Shown piece by piece: positions 12,216 to 21,793 of a DNA stretch of 64,000 bases. The stretch comes from Rhynchopus sp. YZ270_cl-10 (lineage: Eukaryota > Euglenozoa > Diplonemea > Diplonemida > Diplonemidae): the NCBI GenBank assembly GCA_964035575.1, contig OZ037857.1:1116001-1180000 (forward strand), given 5' to 3'. Numbering within the stretch: position 1 is the stretch's first letter; the number at the start of each line of letters is the position of its first letter. Both the position numbers and the translations under genes were made by a program. A model generated the notes under the pieces. It had not been told where the DNA came from. It made no database searches and saw only the letters and a program-made list of their open reading frames with translations.

Positions 12216-12509
12216 AAGGCTCATCACGAAACAAACAAAAAACGATTTTTTTTTGTTGGTGGCAAAAAAAAAAAAAAAATGTCACGAAACAAAAAAAGGC
12301 GCAATGGAAAAGCACCTATAGTATCAGCATCCCCCACACCTGCTGGTGAGAGAAAGGTCGATTTTTTTACATTTTCTTTTTTATTGCATTTATTTTCTAT
12401 TAGTTTTTTCTCTTACTCTCTCTTTTGCCTTGTTTTCTCTCTTCTTCCCTTTTTTTTTTTTTGTTGTGCATTGTTGTTATTGATTATGTTCCGTTCAAAA
12501 CCTTCATTA

Positions 12510-12528
12510 CCCCCCCCCCCCCCCCCCC
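12510..12528 (+). repeat. Homopolymer of 19 C
   Basis: An unbroken run of 19 cytosines. Such runs recur, shorter, inside several of the inverted-repeat elements in this window. Confidence 0.9.
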
Positions 12529-12549
12529 ATCCCGCATTGTTCAAGATGA

Positions 12550-12580
12550 CTAAGCATATAGCGATACTTAGGTACATCGG
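12550..12580 (+). repeat. Dispersed hairpin repeat, CTAAG/CTTAG stem
   Basis: CTAAG (12550-12554) pairs perfectly with CTTAG (12567-12571), then GTACATCGG. The loop lacks the GAGAGG word, so this is a degenerate member. Confidence 0.45.
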
Positions 12581-12605
12581 ATAAAAATTTTTCTTAGTGA
12601 GACAC

Positions 12606-12640
12606 GCTCTGAGAGCTACATTCATCTTTCAAGTTATTTT
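12606..12640 (+). repeat. Dispersed hairpin repeat, GCTC/GAGC stem
   Basis: GCTC (12606-12609), TGA, GAGC (12613-12616), then TACATTCATCTTTCAAG and a T-rich tail. Confidence 0.45.
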
Positions 12641-12917
12641 CTTTTTTTTATATCTAGTTTTGAACCTTTTTTTGTGTACTTTCTGGAAAATATACAAAAA
12701 TTCGTTTACTACAACAAACGTTTTTGTAAGAGGCGTGTCTCAATTGGAGCACCCTCTTCCCCTCCATCTCCAATTGTGATGCGTTTTAATGAAATATGTG
12801 TGCCATGTGTGTCCTACAAGGACCCAGTGCATCTGTTCCGTTGGAGATTGGGGTGGGTAATTCAACACATCGGAGTTCTATCGTTTTATCGATACAGAGA
12901 GAAGAAAAAAAAGATAC

Positions 12918-12985
12918 GTTTACGGGAAGTATAGTGGAGCACACTCTAGGGTGGCTACACTAATACAACCAAGTTTTCAAAAAAA
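12918..12985 (+). repeat. 68-bp exact repeat, copy 1
   Basis: Starts GTTTACGGGAAGTATAGTGG and ends CCAAGTTTTCAAAAAAA. It is identical to 20090-20157. No coding content and no terminal repeats visible; probably a piece of a longer dispersed repeat. Confidence 0.9.
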
Positions 12986-13425
12986 AGAAAAAGAAATGAC
13001 AGCTACACTACAGATGATCAAAAAACGAAAAAAAAAAAAAATCATAAAAAAGATACTCTCAAAAAATTCCTTTGTGGCGTTATCTCTTTTCATCGAAGCA
13101 GCTAATCACCACCCTAGCTGCAATGCCAAATTTCCGTCCTTCTCCTCCTTTACCCCCCTCCTTCCCCCTCCCTCCCAAGGCTGTGATACGTTGCGTGAAT
13201 TTCGAACGCTCAAAAAAAGAACAGAAAACGATAAAACGATAAAACGATGAGACCCTTTTTTTTTTTTGTGTTATCAAGCATTGACGAATAGAAATGGAAA
13301 ACGACGGATGGTGCGTGCCCGCTTTAGCGTATTGTTTTTCCACTAACATCACTCACATTCATCAGTGAAAAACACAAACCTTTTGCGGTGCGATAAACGA
13401 AAAAGTGTTTTCTTTATTTCACTTA

Positions 13426-13679
13426 CTGGGGGGGGCCGAATAGTGGATCCCCCCTAAATAGTAGATCCCCCCTGTATAATTTTTTTTCCACATATTACCA
13501 CAACTACTCAAAACATGAAATCTGTTGCTTTATTGGACTCATCGGGCATTTTTGTGACCTGGACATGGGGGTCAGACTCCACTTTCGAGCACCTAAAATA
13601 GGGTCAAAAAAATTGGAGTCTAAAATTTAGGGGGGGATCTACTATTCAAAGGGGGGATCTACTATTCGGCCCCCCCCAG
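13426..13679. mobile_element. TA-flanked MITE, 254 bp
   Basis: Terminal inverted repeats start CTGGGGGGGGCCGAATAGT and are flanked on both sides by TA (13424-13425, 13680-13681), as in Tc1/mariner/pogo insertions. Each end carries a doubled unit, AATAGTRGATCCCCCCT, read inward. The middle (about 13477-13620) has no open frame, so the element is non-autonomous. The two ends differ by few bases, which suggests a fairly recent insertion. Confidence 0.75.
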
Positions 13680-13723
13680 TAACTGTCATATCCTGAAGTC
13701 GTTTTCTATTTTTTATTTAAAAG

Positions 13724-13770
13724 TACACTGCCACGAGAGGGCTGTTGTATTTCAAAGTCGACATTTTTTT
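13724..13770 (+). repeat. Dispersed hairpin repeat, TACA/TGTA stem
   Basis: TACA (13724-13727) pairs with TGTA (13746-13749) around CTGCCACGAGAGGGCTGT, then TTTCAAAGTCGAC and a T-rich tail. It lies 45 bases from the end of the MITE. Confidence 0.6.
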
Positions 13771-14035
13771 TTATATAAGTGGGTTACAATGAGACGATGC
13801 TCCGGATCATCTTAACCCCCTTTTTTTGATTTTTATTTCTAGTACCATTTGGTACCTTGACATGCTTTCCTCCCCTTTTTTTGAAGTGGAAAAAAAACAT
13901 ATCTGAAATATTGCTTCTCTTTCAATGCTCTAGCTTTCTTTTTCCCCCCTTTGGTTTTGGTTTCCTTGATTCATGGGAAGAGGGGAGAAGAGAGAAGAAA
14001 GCCTACCCATGTTCCCATTTTATACACGATGGGAC

Positions 14036-14175
14036 TGTGTAACACCTGTTACACAGCTGAGGGTGTGTAACTTTCAATGATATGTGACATGTTGTGACAG
14101 TGTCACCGTGACACTCTCAGAAACCTGTGTGACAAATCATGTGACACTGTCACAAATCGTGTGACACAGCCCCGC
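14036..14175. repeat. Cluster of TGTGACA palindromes
   Basis: A perfect 9-bp inverted repeat TGTGTAACA/TGTTACACA with a two-base spacer (14036-14055) is followed by about eight TGTGACA or TGTCAC words in both orientations up to 14175. They form several overlapping short hairpins. No flanking duplication was found. It may be a foldback element or a cluster of protein binding sites. Confidence 0.6.
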
Positions 14176-14487
14176 CGTGTAGGGAGTACCCTTGTAACCC
14201 GACATAGTGCGTTGTGAACATTGCCAGTCAATGCTTCTTGCCAATACAGAATAATGGGGCATTTTGCCCCTATTTCAGGTTAGAAGAAAAATTGGCAAAA
14301 AAAACCCTCAGTTTTAAGAAAAGAAACACAAAAGCGCACTATAAAAAAAAAAAAAAAACGAACATTTTTGTCCATCCTATTTGAAGGGATGGCTTTTCTG
14401 ACCCTTTTGCTTTGTAGAAGGGTACCCATCACACAATACAGATTCTTTATTAAAGATATTTTAGCAATCCTTTTTTTTTTCTCTTGA

Positions 14488-14525
14488 TGTGCGCGATGTG
14501 CACAATTCATCTTTTCTTTTTTTGC
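14488..14525 (+). repeat. Dispersed hairpin repeat, TGTGC/GCACA stem
   Basis: TGTGC (14488-14492), loop GCGATGT, GCACA (14500-14504), then ATTCATCTTTTCTTTT. Confidence 0.5.
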
Positions 14526-14529
14526 GACA

Positions 14530-14575
14530 GTGCCTGCGTCAAAGGCGTTTTTGCACGTTTCAACTTCTCTTTTTT
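14530..14575 (+). repeat. Dispersed hairpin repeat, GTGC/GCAC stem
   Basis: GTGC (14530-14533), loop with CTGCGTCAAAGGCGTTTTT, GCAC (14553-14556), then GTTTCAACTTCTCTTTT. It starts 5 bases after the previous copy ends. Confidence 0.6.
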
Positions 14576-14662
14576 ATCCAAAAATGAATTTTTTTTTTCC
14601 AACAACGAACAGTCAAAATAAAAATACACCCCCCTTTGGTGAAACGAGACAAGAATGGAGTA

Positions 14663-14942
14663 AAGGGGGGGGAGGGATAATTGTAGTGGGGGATAACTGT
14701 AGAATGGCGGATAAAATAAAAAATATCGCCAGTTTGTTCTTCTCAAAAAATGGGGGATAGTTGTAGTGGGGGATAAAAAAAAAAATATCTCTCTTTTTTC
14801 CCACCTGAATATCCCCATCCCCAAGGAAAATACACACCAAAAACGCGGTGTGGGAAGTGGGGGATAACTGTAGTGGGGGATAAAATAAAATAAAATGGGG
14901 GAGAAAAAACGGGGGATAATTGTTTTATCCCCCACCCCCCTT
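14663..14942. mobile_element. TA-flanked MITE-like element with GGGGGATAA repeats
   Basis: The ends AAGGGGGGGGAGGGATAA and TTATCCCCCACCCCCCTT are near-perfect inverted repeats flanked by TA (14661-14662, 14943-14944). Inside are about five direct copies of GTGGGGGATAAYTGTAG-like units. The layout (C/G-run ends, doubled internal unit) resembles the element at 13426-13679, so the two may be distant relatives. No coding content. Confidence 0.6.
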
Positions 14943-15535
14943 TAGTGGTGGATGTGCTTGAAGAAAAAAAAAAACTGCTCCTTAACAGGTTGAGGGCGAG
15001 CTGTGTACAAAAAAAAAAAAAAAAATCATACACAGTTTCCCCCAAAAATGCCTAATAGAATATAGCATCCAGGCTTCGGCCCCGAACATTGAGTAGTTTG
15101 GCTGTGCTTTCATCCGGGGGCTGACATCGTACGTGGGTCAGTCGGAGGGTGCCTGCATCAATAACTACCATTTTTTTTTTAAAGTGCAGACCCTAGACTC
15201 TCTACCTGGTTTCTTTTGTCGGTCGATCTACATTTGTACCCCCCCATTCCAGTACACCCAGCTTGCAATTTTTTTTTTTTTTGCAGGGAAAGAATACAAT
15301 GGAGAGGGGTCAAAACAGAAAGGAGTTTCTGTTTTGAGGTATTTTTTTTTTAGTTTTTCAAAAACAAAATTGTCAGGCCAGAAATGAACTCATCTCTGCC
15401 ACACCCCTGAGGGATGAGGTGTGCTGTCTGCGAATTTATCCTAGCCTTTAAAAGGTGTACAGAACTTTTGATTTTTAATATTTTTGTTTTTTTTTTTAAA
15501 GTGACCATGATACCAGGGCAGGAACTTGGAATATG

Positions 15536-16212
15536 GGTTTGGGGCAAAATCGGGTCAAATTCTGTTAAATCGGGTCAGGTCCCGAGCTTTTCCGCCTTCG
15601 GCGGAAAAGCTCTTGTGAAGACAAACACATGCAGAATGAGAAGGCGCGTTTCACAAAATGGTACACGTTGATGATACACAAGTGTTGCACCGTCCCCGCC
15701 CTTGACACTGGCGATGAGGTCATCAAGGTAGGGTTGCGCAATGGAGGTGTGGAATGTGTGCGTAGGCCCTCGCCAGTTCAGGTACTCTCTCTGGGCAGGT
15801 GTCCCCTTCGAGCAAACGTCGGAAGGCGTTCCGTATCCCCAACACTTGTCACTGTCTGAGCCCCTCTTTTGGTGTGTCACCCAGCGAGTTGATCCAATAT
15901 CTGGATCGTCAGCTCGCGCCAGTAACCAACGGCTAGGTCGAGTTTGGCATCCCTCTTGGGTTCGGGTTTGATCGGGGTGGAACGCGCGTTTGAGGGCATT
16001 CTGGCTTCATTGAGCTTCGTGCTCGTCGCGATGGGGTCACATAGCAGTTCCTCATCCTTCTCAGACCCCCCTCATGCGACAAGTAGAGTACCCTATTTTT
16101 TGGATTTTTTCCCTCAAAAATCTATAGTTTTTTTTTTTTTTTTTGCCCTGACCCGTTTTTTTCCATGGGGCCGAAGGAAATCGGGTCAATCTGACCCGAT
16201 TTAACCCCCAAG
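15536..16212. mobile_element. Possible DNA-element remnant bounded by AAATCGGGTCA inverted repeats
   Basis: TTTGGGGCAAAATCGGGTCA at about 15538 is matched in inverse orientation by TGACCCGATTTAACCCCCAA at about 16190-16209, and further AAATCGGGTCA words lie just inside both ends. Between them is a GC-richer island. On the minus strand a frame is open over 15575-15880 and its upstream extension, with peptide words such as WGYGTPSDVCSKGTPAQREY. I do not recognise the protein. A perfect 13-bp hairpin (15584-15612, loop TTC) sits near the left end. No clear target duplication was found. Confidence 0.4.
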
Positions 16213-16510
16213 CTCCTCCCCTGCATGATACTGTGCATGAAGCTAAGTATCATCTTACAATTTTTTGTTCCTTTTTTTTTTTTGTCAATACCGTATGTTG
16301 ACACCACTCAAATGCAAGACCTCGATGTGTATGTTTCCGTTAAAAAAAAACTTTAAAAGTCCATTTTTTCTCATTTTACGGTAAACGATGATTCAGCTTC
16401 AGGTTTTTTTAAGTTATGATTCCATGTTTTGTGTGCCCCATGAGCGAATCTCGTTACACCCATCGTACTCTGTACTGGAGGAGAGAGAAAACTGCTATTT
16501 AAAAGGAAAA

Positions 16511-16583
16511 GTGGAGATTTGCACAAAACTGTGGCAACATAACCGAGGCAAACTACACTACTCCAACAAATTTATCGAAAAGA
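16511..16583 (+). repeat. Dispersed ~70-bp repeat, copy 1
   Basis: GTGGAGATTTGCACAAAACT and the next 50 bases (GGCAAC, AACCGAGGCAA, AATTTATC) match 56621-56688 at roughly 80 percent by eye. A third, shorter match starts at about 55484. No coding conservation: the three copies differ by frame-changing gaps. Confidence 0.6.
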
Positions 16584-17703
16584 AAAAGATGTTTTAATGC
16601 GCCTATTATGGCCATACATCTTCAAGACTTTCTTTCATACATTTTTTTTTTTTGTCCAAAATACTCACAAAAAAACCAAAACCTAAAACCCTTGGTCTCT
16701 CGTCTCGGGTTGCAGAACAATGAGAGCCCCATTTCCCTCTCACACAACCCTTTTTTTATTTTGCCATCCAGCAAAAACAAAAGTATGGGGGTTTTTTTAT
16801 TGTCTCAATTTTTAAAAAAAGAATGTGGTAAAATCGAAATCGCATAATAGACCAGCCGATCCTATTCCCCCTCCTTCTCCATCCTCACCCTCAAAAAGTA
16901 TTTTTTGTTTTTTTTGCACAATGCCTGAAAGAACTTCAGACATGACAAAAAAAAGCGTTACTTTTTGCCCCCTTTTTTGTTTTTGCTTTTTTTGCCTTTT
17001 TTTTTTTGAGTGCGTGAATCTCACTGGAGCGATATCCGTTTTTTTATTATTTTCCCCCCCAATTTTTTTTTTTTTTGCCTTTTTCGAGTATTATAAACAT
17101 TTTTCTTTTGCTGTGACAAACCGTAACATTCCCCACCCCCCACACACACACGCAAAAGCGACAACGGAGGAAGCAAAAAAAGTCATCATCCCCCCCCTTC
17201 ACCAATTTTTTTGACAATCGCATTGGGCTTGTACACCTTTTTACTATGGTAATACAGTTTTGGCGTCCAGTAGGATAACAATAGTACCACCCATTGCAAA
17301 TACCTGTCCGAAAAATTCCACTCACAATGGATTGGGTTTTCAATGAATTTAACGTTTATTGGGCTGAGAGGGACACACAAATTTGTCTTAATTTCACCAT
17401 ACTAGAACCAAACCCTGCGTCAGCACAGAACGGTGATGCGTTTTGCATCTTCAACTTCTCTTTTTAGTACCCAAATACCTTCCCGACCAGTTTTTTGTGC
17501 TCCCTTCCAACAAAAAAATATAGCAAGCAGACACAGCCCCTCTTTTTTCTTTTTTTTTTTTCCCTTTGAAATCTCATCCCCCGTCTCTTTATTTCTACAC
17601 ATTCATTACACAAAGCTTGCTTTGCGACTTTTCGTCTTTACCTCCCCATTGTTTTTTTTTCCCCCCATTGTGATCAACACTTTCACTTCGTTTTCATTGA
17701 AAA

Positions 17704-19797
17704 ATGGTATTGAAAAAAATCTCTGATTGGCTGGAGGATGTGTGGTCGTTGTCGGGGGAGGTTGAGGCTGCTGAGAGGAGGGAACGGAAGATATTGTTTT
17801 CGGTGTGCGCGGCTTGCTTTTTTTCCGCACTTGTCGTCGCACCAGCTACAGCGGCGAACCCAGAAGCCATCCTCATCGTTGCTCTCATCGGGACTGCCTT
17901 TGTCGAAGCTTTTATCATGGTCTGGATGGCATGCGGACGACGCCTTTCTCACAGACAGATTGCGGTTGCCCTAATGTGGATGGGTTTTTGCATCTTCCTC
18001 ATGGACCTCCATGCTCGCGTCTATCAAGAGACGAACTGGCCGCTTTTCATTTTAGTGGTTGACCTTCTTCTTGTTCTTAGACTAAGTCAACACTATGCAG
18101 TGGGCTTCGTGTGCGGCGCTGTAGTGTATTTGATAATAGTTACAGCAGAATCGGCGTTTCGTTTTGGGTTGTTTGATGTGCCCGGGTTGGGGACGTATGA
18201 AAGGAGAAGAGAGGTCTTTGCTGAGATGAGTGACTGTGCAAAACCACCATGCAAAAGAGAGATTATGCAGGAATGTTCTGGGATGATCGCGGGGCTCTTG
18301 GTTTTTGTGGGTGATTTCATTGCCACGAGAGGGTTTGCGACTCAGGTTTTAGAGGAGCAAGCTTCCATGCGGAGAACTGTTGCTGCAGTACAACATATTA
18401 CAACGCTTCTTGCAGGGTACGACATTGATGCGGTGTCTCGCGTACTCTCCGAAAGCGAAGACGATTTGCCAGAAAAGATGCATTTAGCGCTTCGGAGAAT
18501 GGAGGCAAACCTCCGGCAATACCGTCCCTACCTTCCGACGGCTTTATTTGAAGAAGACGAAGTTGCGTTGGATGCCTTTACCACACCCCCAGGAGAGGTG
18601 TCTGGCGAGGCGACGATTGTCTTTACAGACATCCGCTCCTCGACTGCAATATGGGAGAGTGCGCCTGAAGGCATGCGTTCCGCAATGCGTGTCCACAACT
18701 CTGTGATCCGTTCTCTCATCAAAGCGCTCTCCGGATACGAAGTGAAGACCATAGGCGACGCCTTCATGGTAGCATTCGAAGCGCCGCATGACGGTGCCAT
18801 CTTTGCCCTCCAAGTTCAACAACTCCTTTATGAAGCCGATTGGCCAACCCAACTCCTCGAAGAATCTCCATTATGCGCGCGGGGTCTCCTCTGGGCAGGT
18901 CTGACTGTGCGTATTGGGGTAAATAGCGGTCCGGTTTCAGTAGAGCGTAGCCCTCTCACTGCGAGGATGGATTATTTTGGGCATACGGTGAATGTGGCAG
19001 CAAGGTTAGAAGGGTTGTGTCTGCCTGGTTCTGTTGCTATACGGAGTGAGCTTTGGAGTGCGGTGTGCGACCGATGCAGTGCAGTGGTGATGGGACCCCA
19101 AGCAATGCCTTTGAAAGGCGTTTCTGCGCAGACCTTTGTAACATATATGTGGCCTCCTGCGTTAGCAGGGAGAAGGCATAACCCATTAAGAGAGACATCT
19201 GCCAGCCTAGGTACAGACTCGCCGTCTGTATCGCTCACCTCTACGTCTTCGATGTCGCATCCAAAGTTGCGAGGCGCGCCTTCCTCAAATATTGCGACAG
19301 TCGGTGTAGTGGAGGTGGACATCGACAGCGAGGAGAACGCGAATGCCGCGCTTCGCAAAATGAATGCCGGTCTTTCCATGCTTACTGTGGGCTTGGACCA
19401 GAGTGGCGGGAGGTTGGTGTCGCTTCTTGGAAGTTGTGTTTGTGTTGGGTGGAATTTGGGGCACACAACACCGTCGCATGTAGAGAATGCGATTCGCTTT
19501 GCACAGAAGCTTGCAGTGCAGAGCTCGGCGTTGGGTGCAGGGTTTGTGACCGGTCCTGTGCAGCATGGAGATGTGGGTGCAAGACAGCAACGTTTTGTTG
19601 CAGTCATGGGGCCCACCGTGCGGCGAAGCGTTGTGCTCTGCAGCAAAGCAATCAGCGCAGACGCCACATCCCTCTACGAACCACCAGCACACATGCATAT
19701 CCCATCTGCACTCGAGCACATCCTCACCCCCAGCAGCGAACCCGGTGTATACAACGTGGTTCCCTTCGAAATATCCGATATCGATGTTATTAATTGA
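17704..19797 (+). CDS. Membrane adenylyl cyclase (class III) with degenerate second cyclase-like domain
   Basis: 697 residues. About six hydrophobic segments (near 30-50, 54-76, 85-101, 112-126, 131-148, 192-206) precede a linker and a class III cyclase domain (about 300-480), so the catalytic part should be cytosolic. It should convert ATP to cAMP. Catalytic features: FTDI with metal-binding Asp309, GYEVKTIGDAFM with Lys348 and metal-binding Asp352, and MDYFGHTVNVAARLEG with Asp423, Asn430 and Arg434. The Lys/Asp pair at the base-recognition positions indicates ATP rather than GTP. The closest family pattern I know is that of protist, including kinetoplastid, cyclases. Residues about 530-680 form a second cyclase-like fold (FVTGPVQHGDVG, QQRFVAVMGPTVRRSVVLCSKA) without metal-binding Asp residues, so it is probably a non-catalytic partner. 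No intron. The ATG is preceded by a long pyrimidine-rich stretch and GAAAA. Confidence 0.9.
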   Translation: MVLKKISDWLEDVWSLSGEVEAAERRERKILFSVCAACFFSALVVAPATAANPEAILIVALIGTAFVEAFIMVWMACGRRLSHRQIAVALMWMGFCIFLMDLHARVYQETNWPLFILVVDLLLVLRLSQHYAVGFVCGAVVYLIIVTAESAFRFGLFDVPGLGTYERRREVFAEMSDCAKPPCKREIMQECSGMIAGLLVFVGDFIATRGFATQVLEEQASMRRTVAAVQHITTLLAGYDIDAVSRVLSESEDDLPEKMHLALRRMEANLRQYRPYLPTALFEEDEVALDAFTTPPGEVSGEATIVFTDIRSSTAIWESAPEGMRSAMRVHNSVIRSLIKALSGYEVKTIGDAFMVAFEAPHDGAIFALQVQQLLYEADWPTQLLEESPLCARGLLWAGLTVRIGVNSGPVSVERSPLTARMDYFGHTVNVAARLEGLCLPGSVAIRSELWSAVCDRCSAVVMGPQAMPLKGVSAQTFVTYMWPPALAGRRHNPLRETSASLGTDSPSVSLTSTSSMSHPKLRGAPSSNIATVGVVEVDIDSEENANAALRKMNAGLSMLTVGLDQSGGRLVSLLGSCVCVGWNLGHTTPSHVENAIRFAQKLAVQSSALGAGFVTGPVQHGDVGARQQRFVAVMGPTVRRSVVLCSKAISADATSLYEPPAHMHIPSALEHILTPSSEPGVYNVVPFEISDIDVIN

Positions 19798-20436
19798 GTG
19801 TTTTAGAGGGGGGGAAATGTCTCAAAAAAAGGGCTCCAAATAATTGCCCCAAATCCGCCAAACGATCATCTAAAGTTTATTTTATGTTCGATGTTTTGTG
19901 GAGTTGGGGGGGGGGAAATAGATTGTGTATTGGAAATGCAGTCAAGGCTTTAAGGCGGCTGTTGAGGGGCGGCGTTATTTCTGTGGTTCTAATGTTGTGG
20001 AGCCATAGGGTGTGCGATGCCACCCCTGCCCGTATCAATATTTTCATAATTTTATTTTTGCGGGGAGGCAAAAAAAATTTTTACCATAAGTTTACGGGAA
20101 GTATAGTGGAGCACACTCTAGGGTGGCTACACTAATACAACCAAGTTTTCAAAAAAACAAAAAAGGCCGAATCCCGACAAATAACGAACGCCATAAATGA
20201 AGTTTTGTCTGTATTCTGATTTTTTTTTTTTTTCTACATATATTTAGCGCCTGCGTCCGCCGATGAACGATGAGGTTGTACTTTCAACTTCTCTTTTTTT
20301 CCCGGCTTTGAGCGCACAAAATACCCGATCTTTTTTTTCAAGGTTACCAACGCCCGAGGTGTTCAGCTTATCATACCTGCTGTTGCCTGCCTGTGACCTG
20401 CGTGGAACTTGCCATTGACTTGGAAATATACCACTA
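19798..20436. other. Intergenic DNA between cyclase and Tc1 element
   Basis: No gene. Holds the second copy of the 68-bp exact repeat (20090-20157) and, at 20250-20310, a copy of the hairpin repeat (GCGCCTGCGTCC...GAGGTTGTACTTTCAACTTCTC) whose stem pairs poorly. Confidence 0.7.
20090..20157 (+). repeat. 68-bp exact repeat, copy 2
   Basis: Identical to 12918-12985, 7.2 kb upstream and in the same orientation. Exact identity in otherwise fast-changing DNA points to a recent copying event. Confidence 0.9.
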
Positions 20437-20687
20437 CAGTGTGTCCCAGAATTAATGTCACCTGGCGACATTTTTGAAAAAAAAATGCAAAAGTGGACAA
20501 ATTTCGTGACATTTTGACCTTGTCGTGAAGAAAAAGTGTGTAGGGGGTGAAATATTTACATTGCAAGTACCCTTTTTGGCAAAAAAGGGTCTACAACAAA
20601 AAAAAGTGAAGTGGATAGTGGATAGTGTAAATGACTCTAGGACGCAGGCACGTAATGAAGTAAAAAACACATAGCCGCCTCCGCCCG

Positions 20688-21185
20688 TTGATAAGGTCAG
20701 GTCTACCCAGAAGCTTCACGCATTTGGGGTGGGCAAAAAGGATCACGACCAGCGGTAAGACTAAGCTCTACTTCTTCGAGGGATCGCTCAATGCGGAGAA
20801 GTACCGGACACTGTTGCAGAAAGCCCTCAAAGAGATAAAAGAACTCCTTCCTGACAGGAGCTACATCTTTCAGCAGGATAGGGCTCCCTGTCATACTGCC
20901 AACACTACTCAAGCCTTCCTCTCCACACAGCCTTTTTCGTTCCTACCCAAAGAAGACTGGCCAGGAAACTCCCCTGAAACTCCCCTCAATCCTATTGAAA
21001 ACCTGTGGGCCAAGCTGCAGACTGCAGTCAACGAAAGGGAGCCCAAAGACGTGGCGACACTTAAATGTATCATCAACAAAGAATGGTCAAAGATGGACAC
21101 GAGCTTCGTTGCAGGGGACATCGAGTCAATGCCACGACGCCTAGAGGCAGTTCGCCAGTCCGAGGGGATGCACACAAAATATTAA
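20688..21185 (+). pseudogene. Tc1/mariner transposase, C-terminal half only
   Basis: The frame is open without an ATG. It shows the C-terminal half of the DDE domain: KTKLYFFEGSLNAEKYR, then QQDRAPCHTA with the second catalytic Asp (20877-20879), then WPGNSPETPLNPIENLW with the third catalytic acidic residue (Glu, 20997-20999). A short duplication adds two residues before LNPIE. The N-terminal helix-turn-helix DNA-binding region and the first catalytic Asp are missing. Just upstream, KLHAFG continues the homology in another frame, so there is also a frame change. Not functional on its own. Confidence 0.88.
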
Positions 21186-21236
21186 TACATGTTCTACTTG
21201 ATTTTGTGCACGCCTATGTGTTTTTTACTTCATTAC

Positions 21237-21290
21237 GTGCCTGCGTCCTAGAGTCATTTACACTATCCACTATCCACTTCACTTTTTTTT
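21237..21290 (+). repeat. Hairpin repeat inside the Tc1 right inverted repeat
   Basis: GTG (21237-21239) pairs with CAC (21261-21263) around CTGCGTCCTAGAGTCATTTA, then TATCCACTATCCACTTCACTTTT. It matches the GTGC/GCAC group elsewhere, for example 57744-57787. Its mirror copy lies at 20600-20653. Confidence 0.6.
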
Positions 21291-21793
21291 GTTGTGGACC
21301 CTTTTTTGCCAAAAAGGGTACTTGCAATGTAAATATTTCACCCCCTACACACTTTTTATTCACGACAAGGTCAAAATGTCACGAAATTTGTCCACTTTTG
21401 CATTTTTTTTCAAAAATGTCGCCAGGTGACATTAATTCTGGGACACACTGTATATCTACCTTCTCCAGCCTCCCTCTGCTATTAGAGAGCGGGCCTCCAT
21501 CTTATGCAGCTTGCTCAACAAACTTCAACGTTGCGTTTGTGCAAATTCCTTGGGATCAGAACCCATTTCCCGCATCTGCCATCTCCTCCTCACGGGGGGT
21601 TTTTTCTTGAACAAGCTCTGGCATTTGCCAAGATTTTTTGTTTTGTTTTGTTTTGTCTTTTTTGCGATTTTCCAGTTTGTGAAAAATGAGTTGTGTAACT
21701 CTGTGACACATCCGGTTTTCCTCAAGTTTCTGTTCCGTTCTGTTTTTCGTTCTGTCTTTTTTGTTTTTTTTGTTTTTTTATTCATTTTTTTGG

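Larger units (their letters stand above)
9755..17703. other. Gene-poor region of about 8 kb
   Basis: No gene could be supported. The DNA is dominated by long A and T runs, a G-rich GT tract (about 10149-10180), a 19-base C run (12510-12528) and small mobile-element-like structures that are listed separately. Short open frames here are built mostly from homopolymer codons (Lys, Phe, Pro) and show no family motif. One GC-richer island at 15575-16060 is described on its own. Confidence 0.7.
20437..21450 (+). mobile_element. Defective Tc1/mariner DNA transposon, 1014 bp
   Basis: Inverted repeats of about 238 bp (20437-20674 and 21214-21450) begin CAGTGTGTCCCAGAATTAAT. They differ at only two bases plus one A-run length change. 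TA flanks both ends (20435-20436, 21451-21452), the target signature of the superfamily. The near-identical ends indicate recent insertion. Only 539 bp remain between them, too short for a full transposase of about 340 residues, so this copy could move only with a transposase supplied by a relative. Each inverted repeat contains a copy of the host-dispersed hairpin motif (20600-20653 and 21237-21290). Confidence 0.93.

Noticed and set aside
10500-12700. Many short frames rich in Lys, Phe, Asn and Pro
   Set aside because: Made by A, T and C runs, with no start context, motif or codon bias like that of the firm genes.
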